A DNA stretch of 10,980 nt from an uncultured Bacillota bacterium (GTDB taxonomy: Bacteria; Bacillota; Clostridia; Christensenellales; UBA1242), in contig CAMUNJ010000021.1 of NCBI GenBank assembly GCA_947090235.1, positions 1-10,980 of the forward strand. The letters are read 5' to 3'. A model generated the notes under the pieces. It searched no databases, had not been told where the DNA came from, and saw nothing but the letters and a program-made list of their open reading frames with translations. Each line of letters starts with the position of its first letter. Positions within the stretch are counted from its first letter, which is position 1. Shown piece after piece: positions 1 through 8,000 of the stretch. The translations under genes were made by a program, and so were the position numbers.

Positions 1-110
1 GACTTCATATGAAGAACACAAATATTAAAAATTGTGTGAAACATACCAATTAAAGTAACAATGATATAACAAACCCAAAACCATAACATACTCATTCCAA
101 AATTTTGCAT
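1..110 (-). CDS. Small membrane protein, N-terminal part only (runs off left edge)
   Basis: An open frame starts at ATG 108-110 and stays open for 36 codons to the window edge. The start is preceded by a good ribosome binding site (AAGGAAAG, about 117-122) and lies 12 bases after the NUDIX stop codon, so it is probably translated from the same message. The visible peptide starts MQNFGMSMLWFWVCYIIVTL and is strongly hydrophobic through about residue 33, consistent with one or more membrane segments or a signal anchor. I do not recognise the family. The frame is short, but the correctly placed ribosome binding site and tight spacing make it more than a chance opening. Confidence 0.55.
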   Translation of the reverse strand, partial: MQNFGMSMLWFWVCYIIVTLIGMFHTIFNICVLHMK

Positions 111-122
111 AAAACTTTCCTT

Positions 123-633
123 TTATTTTAATATTTCAGCTACCCAGTCCTTGTATTCTTTTGCATGATTGCAAAATTTATCTGAATATAGAAGTTCTAT
201 AAATTCATCATAACAAAACCATTTAACTTCTTCCACCTCTTCCTCTTGAAGATGCATATCATCTATTTTCGCTTCGGTTTTTAAAAGATAAATCTGTGCT
301 AGTTCCCATCCTTTTTGATTTATCCACTCCTTTAAGAATATGAAATCACTTTTTTTGAACTCTAATCCTATCTCTTCTTTAGTTTCTCTAACACAAGCCT
401 GCAAACAAGATTCTCCTGCGTCCACATGGCCTGCGGCAGGCATATCCCATTTCCCTGGACTTTTCTTCTTGGTTAGGGCCCGCTTTTGAACTAAAATCCC
501 CCCCCTCGCCATTCTTAATCCAAATCCAAACTGGTTTATGATAAACTCCTGGATTTTCGCTATGACAAAAACTTCTAGACTTAATTCCTAGAAAATTTCC
601 ATCAATATCAAAAGTATCCAACATTTCTTCCAT
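123..633 (-). pseudogene. NUDIX hydrolase split by a +1 frameshift in a G8 tract
   Basis: The natural start is ATG 631-633, with AGAGG just upstream. It encodes about 45 residues (MEEMLDTFDIDGNFLGIKSR onward) that look like the N-terminal strands of an approximately 170-residue NUDIX hydrolase. At a run of eight G (498-505) the frame is lost and this reading stops at 388. The rest of the enzyme continues in the next frame to the stop at 123. Removing one G joins the halves into a 169-residue protein. The NUDIX box is complete: G-x5-E-x7-RE-T-K-EE-x-GL, residues 68-90 of the joined protein, with the metal-binding RE..EE present. NUDIX enzymes hydrolyse a nucleoside diphosphate linked to another group; the substrate cannot be told here. 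An internal ATG at 510-512 could give a 129-residue product lacking the first strands, but has no clear ribosome binding site. It lies 50 bases after the permease gene. It may be a broken gene, a phase-off state or a sequencing error. Confidence 0.8.
498..505 (-). repeat. G8 homopolymer inside the NUDIX gene
   Basis: The + strand reads eight consecutive C, which is eight G on the coding strand. It encodes part of Gly-Glu-Gly-Gly. With seven G the two halves of the NUDIX reading frame join; with eight they do not. A run this long is unexpected in such AT-rich DNA. Confidence 0.95.
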
Positions 634-683
634 AACGACCTCTAATATAATATATCAAATAATTATAAACTAACAAAACATTT

Positions 684-1604
684 TTAACTCTTTGATGTTT
701 TTATTTTTATAGTTTTTTGTTTCCTAAATAATTTAGTTAAAAAGAAAATTGAAATAGCAAAGCATAAAATAGCAAAACCTACACTCATCAATATCATTCC
801 CCAAAGAGGAATATTTGCACCACATAGTCCAACATTGCTTGCAGAAAACCCTTGCTCTAGAATTGAAGATTGTACTTCTTGAGGAATTCCTATTTGTTTA
901 AATATATCGCCCAATGCTATTTGCTTAAGCCAAATTGTTAGATGAGTAAAAGGAAGCAAAGAGCCAACATAAACTGCTTCTTTCCCCATGTTTGAATATG
1001 GCATATAAATACCACAAAGAAATCCCAAAACCGACCCTAAAAATCCACTAATAACGCCAATAGCAACCGAAGAGCGGACAATTGAAGTTATAAGTAACAT
1101 AATTGCACAACCAATAATAGTAGATAATAGCATAACTCCAACAATAGCAAAAAATGCACCGCCACCCAACCATATGCCAGTTGTAGCACCAATAATTATC
1201 ACCGAAACAATTAAAGTTATCAAATTAAGCAAAAAAGAAACTAATAAGGCGGAAATCAAATAAGAAAGCATTATTTGATAAGGCTTTGTTTTTGTCAATA
1301 AAAACGCATTTGTTTTTTGAATTTCAATATCTCTTGCCATAAATTGAAACATACCAGTAGAAAGTGATACTGAGTTTATAACCAAAACTCCCATAATCAT
1401 TTGAATATAAATCATGGCGTGAATTTGATTGGTCGACAGATTTGACCCCATAAGTTCGTTAAATCCTTGAGAATATAAGTTTGCAATAAATAGAAAATAT
1501 AAAACAATCAAAATTATGCTTGAAATTAGTGAAGAAAAAACAACTTGTTTGCTTCTTATAAATAAAAGGCAATTTCTTTTAGTCAATGCTAAAATATTTT
1601 TCAT
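684..1604 (-). CDS. ABC-2 type transporter permease
   Basis: This 306-residue integral membrane protein is the membrane half of an ABC exporter. Six hydrophobic segments are visible at about residues 22-45, 64-86, 111-138, 147-174, 180-203 and 266-290, the usual count for ABC-2 permeases. The stretch after segment five (residues 199-203, IYMPY, then LLPFTHL at 216-222) resembles the conserved ABC-2 motif before the last helix. The start codon overlaps the stop of the ATPase gene (ATGA, 1601-1604), implying translational coupling and a shared complex. The family exports drugs, antibiotics or polysaccharides. The substrate cannot be read from sequence, but the TetR partner suggests a xenobiotic or toxic compound. 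No terminator follows the gene, so transcription may continue into the NUDIX gene. Confidence 0.9.
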   Translation of the reverse strand: MKNILALTKRNCLLFIRSKQVVFSSLISSIILIVLYFLFIANLYSQGFNELMGSNLSTNQIHAMIYIQMIMGVLVINSVSLSTGMFQFMARDIEIQKTNAFLLTKTKPYQIMLSYLISALLVSFLLNLITLIVSVIIIGATTGIWLGGGAFFAIVGVMLLSTIIGCAIMLLITSIVRSSVAIGVISGFLGSVLGFLCGIYMPYSNMGKEAVYVGSLLPFTHLTIWLKQIALGDIFKQIGIPQEVQSSILEQGFSASNVGLCGANIPLWGMILMSVGFAILCFAISIFFLTKLFRKQKTIKIKTSKS

Positions 1605-2509
1605 TTATTCTCCTCCTTTTTCACTTCTTCCAATGCATTTAAGAAAACATCATCCATACTACCTTTAATAACTTCAAAGAATTTTATTTGACTTTTAACC
1701 TTATTTAAAAATTCAATTTCTTCTTGAGAATTTTTAAATAAAAATTCATATATATCTGCAATTTTTGTGTAAGATATTTCTTTCACATTTTTTTCAAATT
1801 CCTCAACATTATAAGGTACAATTTTTATGCGATCAGAAGAATATTTTTCTTTAAGTTCGCTTGGGCTACCTTGAGCAATCTTTTTGCCATTATGAATAAT
1901 AACAACCTCATCGGCATCATTAGTCTCTTCCATATAATGTGTTGTTAAAAATACAGTCATTCCAGTACTTTTGCGGATTTCGTTTATAATCTTCCAAACA
2001 TCAATTCTAGTCTTAGGATCAAGCCCTGTAGTTGGCTCATCCAAAAATAAGATTTCTGGAGTGTTAAATAAAGCCCTAGCAACTTCCACTCTACGCTTTT
2101 GACCTCCCGAAAGAGATTTAAATTTCTTTTTCTCAAATTCTTTAAACCCCAAAAGATTAGCCAAATTTTGATATCGTTCTTTGATTTTTTCATTGTTTTT
2201 AGAATAAAGTCGACCAAAAAGTTTTAAATTTTCTTCTACAGTTAATGCTTCGTCTAAAATGTTGTTTTGAAAAACTACACCTATCTTTTCTTTAAAATCT
2301 TTAAAAGATTTATCTCCCGCATAAACAATATTACCATTATCTCGCTCTAAAGTTCCAATCAACATGTTGATTGTAGTGCTTTTGCCTGCACCATTTTGAC
2401 CTAAAAAAGCAAAAAGTTTACCACTTTCTACTTTAAAAGAAAGATTATCAACAGCCTTTAAATCTCCAAAATTTTTACATAAATTTTCAACTCTCAAAAT
2501 CTCAGCCAT
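1601..2509 (-). CDS. ABC transporter ATP-binding protein (drug-efflux type)
   Basis: This 302-residue cytoplasmic ATPase powers the adjacent permease. All ABC motifs are intact: Walker A GQNGAGKST at residues 37-45, Q-loop Gln81, signature LSGGQ at 133-137, Walker B ILFLDEP at 153-159, D-loop GLDP at 162-165 and switch His191. The segment after residue 205 is the C-terminal extension typical of DrrA/CcmA-like exporter ATPases. The start ATG is two bases after the tetR stop, and its ribosome binding site (AAAGGGG) lies within the last tetR codons. The end overlaps the permease start by four bases. The tetR-ATPase-permease order is a common self-regulated efflux operon in Bacillota. Function as an ABC exporter ATPase is secure; substrate is unknown. 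Confidence 0.95.
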   Translation of the reverse strand: MAEILRVENLCKNFGDLKAVDNLSFKVESGKLFAFLGQNGAGKSTTINMLIGTLERDNGNIVYAGDKSFKDFKEKIGVVFQNNILDEALTVEENLKLFGRLYSKNNEKIKERYQNLANLLGFKEFEKKKFKSLSGGQKRRVEVARALFNTPEILFLDEPTTGLDPKTRIDVWKIINEIRKSTGMTVFLTTHYMEETNDADEVVIIHNGKKIAQGSPSELKEKYSSDRIKIVPYNVEEFEKNVKEISYTKIADIYEFLFKNSQEEIEFLNKVKSQIKFFEVIKGSMDDVFLNALEEVKKEENK

Positions 2510-2511
2510 TT

Positions 2512-3087
2512 TTATTCCCCTTTATTTCTAAAACTTGTTAAAAGCCCTATAAAAACTTCTGTTAACATTTTCTCTATATCTTCTTGCGTAAATTTGCAAA
2601 CTTGGGTAGCTATTAACACGGCAATTCCATGTGAATAAATCCAAAGGTGTTGATAAAGTTTTTCAGCAATCTCTTTATTAATATTATGCGAGGTTGTGAT
2701 AGAACTCAATACTTGGTTATAATTTTCCTCAACATTCATCAAAACTTGATGAATATTTGGCACATCTTTGGCCTCCTTCATAAACATAAGTTGAAATAGT
2801 TTTGGATGCTCACCAGCAAAACGAATATAAGCTTTGCCCGCACCCTTAAATGGATACCTTTCTTTCAACCCTTGATTTAAATATTCCCGATATATCCCAT
2901 AAGCTTTTTTCATTACCTCAGCTAAAACTTCTTCCATGCTTTGGAAAATCGTAAATATTGGGCGTGGCGAAGATCCGAGTTTCTCACCCAAACTTCGAGC
3001 AGTAAGAGCGTCCCCCCCCCTTAATTCTATAATTTTTAATGCACAATCCACAATCTCTTGTTTCTTAAACTTTGCGATAGGTGGCAT
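2512..3087 (-). CDS. TetR/AcrR family transcriptional regulator
   Basis: This 191-residue protein has an N-terminal TetR DNA-binding domain: helix-turn-helix at about residues 27-48 with the family pattern LTARSLGEKLGSSPRPIFTI. A helical ligand-binding and dimerisation region follows (about 55-191). It starts at ATG 3085-3087 behind a near-perfect ribosome binding site (AAAGGAGG). It is the first gene of the efflux operon, and two similar 12-base sites overlap the expected transcription start, so it probably represses itself and the exporter until a ligand binds. Codons 23-26 (Arg-Gly-Gly-Asp) are built on a nine-G run at 3012-3020. In this copy the run is in frame and the helix-turn-helix follows normally. 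A change of one or two G would cut the protein off before its DNA-binding helix. Confidence 0.93.
   Translation of the reverse strand: MPPIAKFKKQEIVDCALKIIELRGGDALTARSLGEKLGSSPRPIFTIFQSMEEVLAEVMKKAYGIYREYLNQGLKERYPFKGAGKAYIRFAGEHPKLFQLMFMKEAKDVPNIHQVLMNVEENYNQVLSSITTSHNINKEIAEKLYQHLWIYSHGIAVLIATQVCKFTQEDIEKMLTEVFIGLLTSFRNKGE
3012..3020 (-). repeat. G9 homopolymer inside tetR
   Basis: Nine consecutive C on the + strand give nine G on the coding strand, in codons 23-26 (AGG GGG GGG GAC). The run is in frame here. It is the longest G/C homopolymer in the window and a candidate for slippage. Confidence 0.95.
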
Positions 3088-3106
3088 AACCTCCTCCTTT
3101 ATCTAA

Positions 3107-3132
3107 AACGCTTGTTTTGCAACACTTGTTTT
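3107..3132. promoter_or_regulatory. Tandem candidate TetR operators
   Basis: Two copies of AACRCTTGTTTT on the + strand (AACGCTTGTTTT at 3107-3118 and AACACTTGTTTT at 3121-3132) are spaced 14 bases apart. Each has imperfect dyad symmetry (AAC...GTT). They lie just downstream of the -10 box of the tetR promoter, across the likely transcription start, a classic place for repression. That they bind this TetR is an inference. Confidence 0.55.
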
Positions 3133-3133
3133 T

Positions 3134-3162
3134 ATTATATGTAAAATAAAATCCTTTGTCAA
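3134..3162 (-). promoter_or_regulatory. Consensus sigma-A promoter of the tetR-ABC operon
   Basis: Read on the minus strand, TTGACA (3162-3157) is followed by 17 bases and then TATAAT (3139-3134), a perfect match to the vegetative promoter consensus with optimal spacing. It lies about 50 bases upstream of the tetR start codon. Such a strong promoter fits an operon normally held down by its own repressor. Confidence 0.9.
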
Positions 3163-3173
3163 TTAATATCAAT

Positions 3174-3200
3174 AAAAAAGACTAAATTTATTAGTCTTTT
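3174..3200 (-). terminator. Terminator after the S41 peptidase gene
   Basis: A ten-base-pair hairpin (AAAAGACTAA / TTAGTCTTTT, arms 3176-3185 and 3191-3200, five-base loop) overlaps the stop codon of the S41 gene. On the minus strand it is followed by a T-rich tail. The stem is weak in G+C, but position and T tract fit an intrinsic terminator separating this operon from the tetR promoter. Confidence 0.65.
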
Positions 3201-4350
3201 ATTCACTTTCTTTTTCTTTAGTTATATCAATTTCATTTTTTATCAAATTTAAACTTTCCTCAAGTTGAGTATCGACTCCTCTATTAAGATCGTCAATTTT
3301 ATTTTCAATTCTTATATCAGGCTTGATAATACCAGCATAATCAAAATACTCTATACCACTTCCTTTAAAATATTCAACAGGGGCATTTTTATCATGACAT
3401 GAAGTCAGTTCAAAATATCTTGTACAATAAGTAAATTCCTTACCATCCACATTTTCATAACGAATATTTCCATACTGCAATGTTGGTTGACCTGCTTCAG
3501 TTCCGATTAATATTGCATTTAAATCTTTTTTCAATTTCCCTAAAGCAAATGTTCCGCTTGAAAAGGTGGTTCCATTCATCAACACATATGATTTTATATT
3601 ATTTTCTTTTAGCCAATCTACAAGAGGAAATATCACAACATCGTTTCCACCTGTGTTATATCTCACATCAACTAAGCAGGCCTTTGGCAATTCCTTATAA
3701 CTCTTCGCAATATCTTCAACAAACTTTGCAAAAGGATAATCTTTCATATCTGCACAAACGCGATAACGAACATATAAAATTTCATCATTATTAAACTTTT
3801 TGCTTTCATAAAATGGTTTTCTTTTTGATTGCTGTTTTTTCTCTTCTAGTGTAGGCATTTTAGCAATAACTTTTTCACCATTTTCACAATCATAAATAAT
3901 TTGACTTTTATTCAAACCGCAATCTATCATTTCCATTGCTTTTGGTGAGTAAATTAAACCGCTTGCTATTCTAGAATAGGCCCAAGTTTCAACTTCATAA
4001 GGCACAAACTCTTTCAGTTTTTCAACCACCTCTTCAATTTTATGACCATTTATCTTTTCAATCTTTTTAAAATTTTCATCATGTTTTATATAAAAATCTT
4101 TTTCTATGAGTGTAATTTCAGCTTTTACATAATCAAATTTTATAGCATCATAAAAAGTATGCCCATCTTTGAATAAAGCAAAAAGTTTAAGCATTCCAGC
4201 GTCAAAATGTGTTTGATCTAATGTATCAACATTCTCTAAAAATTTGTTTTTATGTTTTTCAAACTCTTCCTTTTGTATATCATGATAAAGATATATATGA
4301 TTTTCTTCTAATTTTCTAAATACTTGATTTACAAATTCCTTTCTTTCCAT
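3199..4350 (-). CDS. S41-family (tail-specific-like) serine peptidase without PDZ or signal peptide
   Basis: This 383-residue protein has hallmarks of the S41 (C-terminal processing/tricorn-like) peptidase fold: LFKDGHT (about 60-65), VDVRYNTGG (227-235), the nucleophile region FSSG (263-266, Ser264 or Ser265), and GTEAGQPT (283-290). There is no signal peptide, no membrane segment and no obvious PDZ domain between the N-terminal helical region and the catalytic core, so it should act in the cytoplasm. Many S41 proteins of this type are annotated only as 'S41 family peptidase'; the substrate is unknown. Its start lies 11 bases after the methyltransferase stop with ribosome binding site AAAGGAG, so the two genes form an operon. 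The core lysine cannot be fixed by eye; Lys272, Lys274 and Lys275 follow the serine, closer than the roughly 25-residue spacing of CtpA. Confidence 0.82.
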   Translation of the reverse strand: MERKEFVNQVFRKLEENHIYLYHDIQKEEFEKHKNKFLENVDTLDQTHFDAGMLKLFALFKDGHTFYDAIKFDYVKAEITLIEKDFYIKHDENFKKIEKINGHKIEEVVEKLKEFVPYEVETWAYSRIASGLIYSPKAMEMIDCGLNKSQIIYDCENGEKVIAKMPTLEEKKQQSKRKPFYESKKFNNDEILYVRYRVCADMKDYPFAKFVEDIAKSYKELPKACLVDVRYNTGGNDVVIFPLVDWLKENNIKSYVLMNGTTFSSGTFALGKLKKDLNAILIGTEAGQPTLQYGNIRYENVDGKEFTYCTRYFELTSCHDKNAPVEYFKGSGIEYFDYAGIIKPDIRIENKIDDLNRGVDTQLEESLNLIKNEIDITKEKESE

Positions 4351-4361
4351 ATTTTCTCCTT

Positions 4362-4892
4362 TTATTTTGTTTTTGGAAAACTAAATTTAGTCAAATCAAG
4401 CCCCTCATGCTCAAGCAATTTAACTTTTAGGTTTAAACCGCCAGCATAACCTGTCAAGTTGCCATTTGTCCCTACAACTCTATGGCATGGGATTATTATA
4501 GATATTGGGTTATGCCCAACTGCTCCACCTACTGCTTGAGCCGACATTTTTCTTTTTCCAAACTTTTGAGCAATAATTTTTGCAATTTCACCATAAGTTA
4601 TAGTTTCTCCATATGGAATTTCTAACAAAACCTTCCATACTTCTTTTGCAAAGTCGCTTCCATCGGGTGCAAGTTTCAATTTACACAAGCTAGGATTGAG
4701 TCCATTAAAATAGTCTTGTAACCAAATTTTAGTTTGTTTAAAAATTTCAAGGTCTGCCTTTTCAGTTAATCGCCTTTCCACTTTTCCTAAAAAGTATTTC
4801 TGCCCTGCAATCCAAAGTCCTATTAAACTTTCACCATCACTGACAATTGTTAAAATGCCAATCGGTGATTTAAAATTTGTGTAATATAACAT
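4362..4892 (-). CDS. ogt: Methylated-DNA--[protein]-cysteine S-methyltransferase
   Basis: This 176-residue DNA-repair protein removes methyl groups from O6-methylguanine (and O4-methylthymine) by transferring them irreversibly to its own cysteine. The active-site motif PCHRV is at residues 135-139, with acceptor Cys136. The helix-turn-helix region (about 97-131) and the GYAGG loop (148-152) match the Ogt/MGMT family. In the recognition helix the usual arginine finger (RAVG) is Gln119 (SAQAVGGAVGHNP), a variant I believe is common in Bacillota Ogt proteins, so activity is not necessarily lost. The length fits the family. It has its own promoter and leads the operon with the S41 peptidase. Its ribosome binding site is weak (GAGAAAA). 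Confidence 0.93.
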   Translation of the reverse strand: MLYYTNFKSPIGILTIVSDGESLIGLWIAGQKYFLGKVERRLTEKADLEIFKQTKIWLQDYFNGLNPSLCKLKLAPDGSDFAKEVWKVLLEIPYGETITYGEIAKIIAQKFGKRKMSAQAVGGAVGHNPISIIIPCHRVVGTNGNLTGYAGGLNLKVKLLEHEGLDLTKFSFPKTK

Positions 4893-4919
4893 AATTTTCT
4901 CGCATCTAAGATAATTTTT

Positions 4920-4948
4920 ATTATATCATAAAAATTTATATTTGTACA
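4920..4948 (-). promoter_or_regulatory. Promoter of the ogt-S41 operon
   Basis: On the minus strand, TGTACA (4948-4943) is followed by 17 bases and TATAAT (4925-4920), preceded by an extended -10 TG. This places the start of transcription about 20 bases before the ATG of ogt. The -35 matches four of six bases. Confidence 0.6.
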
Positions 4949-5013
4949 CAAAATGCAATCAAAAAAGTCGAATTTTATATAATTTAAACTAGATATAATT
5001 TTGTCAATCTTAG

Positions 5014-5043
5014 TTGACATCCAAGTGGTTTACATGATATTAT
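5014..5043 (+). promoter_or_regulatory. Promoter of the M60 peptidase gene
   Basis: TTGACA (5014-5019), an 18-base spacer and TATTAT (5038-5043) with an extended -10 TG (5035-5036) lie about 45 bases before the start codon. The ribosome binding site AAAGGAG (about 5077-5083) precedes ATG 5089. The -35 box is the right arm of a six-base inverted repeat (TGTCAA at 5002-5007, TTGACA at 5014-5019), which may be an operator. Confidence 0.65.
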
Positions 5044-5088
5044 AAATATTGTAATTTTTACTATCTAATTATTAAGAAAGGAGAATTT

Positions 5089-8000
5089 ATGATAGAGAAA
5101 AATATCAAAAATAAAACAACACAAAAGACGCAGGCAACAAAGCCTTCTACTAAGACAGCAACTAATACAACTAACAAAAATACAACTGCTAAACCAGCAA
5201 ACAAGGCTTCTGTTTCTAAAAGTTCTTTGAATAATACAAGTGCTAGCAAAACTAATACAGCAAATAAAACAACTAAAACTACAAACACCACAAAGAAACC
5301 AAATTCTAAACCTTCTAAAACAAACAAAAAGCCTAAAAAGCAATTGTCGGAAAAGAGCAAAGAAGTTCTTATTCTTTTTGCAACCGGCTTTATTGTTATC
5401 GGAATTATTTTAGGACTTGTCTGGGGATTGAAGCCTCTTAGAGATGCTACAAACCCAAATGGCTTTACAATTCCAGTTCCAGAAAATGGCGTTTACAACT
5501 TGGGTGGCGAACTTAAACCAAGCGACCCATATCAAAATGTAACTTTAGGTGACGAAACTTTTTATAAAGAAAATGAAATCACACAATATGACTATGACAA
5601 TAATTATAAAAACACAACAATGGTCGGCTATTCTGGACGAGTTATTGGACAGGTAGAAAGAAATATCCCTCAAAAAACTAGAGATGAAGGACTTGGAGTT
5701 TATCCTAAATATGGCTACACCTTGTCTACTGTTATAGGAAATTCTAGTGCAAACATAAAAGCAAGAAATGCTTTGATTTCAGAATCAAACTATCTTTGTG
5801 CAAATGGAACTCACAATAATTCTGGTAATGGCGGCGGATATACTTGGATGGATAAAGATGGAAATCTTTATACAGGCACAACAGCAGAACCTATTCCAGC
5901 ACTTGACAAAAATAAAAAACAAAGAAAACTATATAAACATTCTGCTTCCGTAGGTTTATATATGGGAGATGTTTCTAACGATGAGCCAGGAATTATAAAA
6001 GAAGTGACTATAAGACCTCGTGGCTATAATAGTTATTCAGTAACAGGCGTATATGCCCCTGCAGGCGAAAAAATAAAAATTCAAATTAGTGAAGAAGATA
6101 TGAATGCAACTGGAGGATTGACTATTCATATCGGTCAAGCATTATATAATGGTCAAGCAAATAATATTTGGACTGCAAAAGGACAAATGCAACGCTTCCC
6201 TATCATTTTAAATACAATGAATGTAAATAAAAATACCGCTACGCTTGAGAATGGTGTTTATACTGCATATGTTGGATCTTTTGTTGGTGGACCACTTTAC
6301 ATTCGAAATACTCGTGCATCATTTACCGCAACTATTTCTGGAGGTGTTGCTTATTCTCACTTTATATTAGGAAGCACAACTAAACAAGAATTTGAAGAAA
6401 ACAAAAAATCTTCTGTACCATATTTTGACTTAGAGGTTTGGAACTATGGAGTTCTCCATTCAGGCCCAAAAGCATATGCCGCTAAATACTCATATGATGA
6501 CTTATACAAAGCCGCTATACTCTGGGAAAAAGTTTCAAGCGTAACTACTACTGGAAGTAGCCAAGGCGTAGTTTTCCTATATGACGCATTTGTTGCCGCA
6601 GGTGCAGCAGTTGCTTTTCCTGGTAGAAGTTCTGTAAACTGCCCTCTCGGTTGGATGACTAATTCGTTAAATTATAACGGCATTGTTACATCAGGCGGTT
6701 GGGGAAACTTCCATGAATATCATCACAACTTCCAAGGGTATGGAGTTGGAAATGGTGGTGAAGTGACAAATAATGGCATGACTTTAGTTTCTTATGCTTT
6801 ATTCACAAAAATATCCTCCTCTAGAGGTATTGCAGGATATGGTTCTGCAGGATTAGGTGGATGGAATAGTTATACAAGTGCTACTTGGGCTTTGAATGAA
6901 GTTTTAAAAATTTCTAAAGGTCAAACTCCAAGTAATGGAAATCAAGGCTTAACTTTATACTCTACCCTTCTCCACAACTTTGGAGCAGATAATTATATTC
7001 AATCAAAATTTAGACAACAATCAAAAAGTTATGGTCAAACTTATTCTGGCTATCTAAGGGCTTGGCAAGACATAACTCATAACGATATGACTTACTTCTT
7101 TAAGGATATATTAAATGGTATTGATGAAGCCACTGCTTTAAAATGGAAACAAGAGGCTGTTGGCTACCCTACTTTTGTTCCTGTATCCTCTGTTTATCAA
7201 ACAGGAAGAAGTTATATGTATGATGGCGTCAAAAAATATTTCAAAACAATGCAACCTTATGTAATCCCATATTCAGACGAATTTATAATAGACTTAAGCA
7301 AATATACAGTTTCTGATGGAGGTCAATATCAAAGCGGAAGTGTTGTTCTTCCAGAAGGTTTTGAATATAGAATTTCTAGCATAACACAACCAAGCAATGG
7401 AAGCATAGAAAAAATTGATGATTTCCACTACAAATATAAACCTGGCAAAGATGCACTTTCAGGACAAATCATTGCAACTTTACAAATTACAAAAACAGAT
7501 AATGCTTTTGATGTTGAAGATGTAGACCTTGTTCTTGAATTTGAACAATCTCATGAAACTAATAAAAATATCTTGACAAGAACAACTTATTCATATTCTT
7601 CTCAATCAATGTATGCGGATGCTCAAACTGCTCTCGAAAACAATTTCCAAGGTTATACAGATGTGAGCGTTGACGAACATACAAATCCGGTGCAAAATTG
7701 TAATACAGATATTTGGTATTATCCTAATACACAAGAAAATCATGATAAATATCCAAATGCTCCAGATATTCATTTCTTAAAAGATAACTCTATTGCAGAA
7801 CTCAAAGGTAAATTATATTTTAACGAAGCAGGTAAATATAGAATTTATCTTCGCGGAAGAAATAATTGTGCAGTTTATTATTCAATAAATGATGGCGAAA
7901 CTTATACTCTTGGTGCTACTGTTAAAAATGGAAGTGGAAGCAGTTTCTATCCAAACAACCCTAGCACTTACTTTGATGTTGAAGTTGAAGAAAACTCTTG

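Noticed and set aside
634..683. Possible promoter for the NUDIX gene between permease and NUDIX (TATTAT and TATAAT-like boxes)
   Set aside because: No acceptable -35 at proper spacing that would leave room for the ribosome binding site; read-through from the ABC operon is simpler.
4913..4936. Nine-base inverted repeat AATTTTTAT-N6-ATAAAAATT around the ogt -10 box
   Set aside because: Composed only of A and T in AT-rich DNA and explained in part by the -10 box, so chance is likely. Not called an operator.
5061..5360. Two overlapping minus-strand open frames with very hydrophobic products
   Set aside because: They are antisense shadows of the Lys/Thr/Asn-rich start of the M60 gene. They lack a ribosome binding site and overlap the M60 promoter leader.
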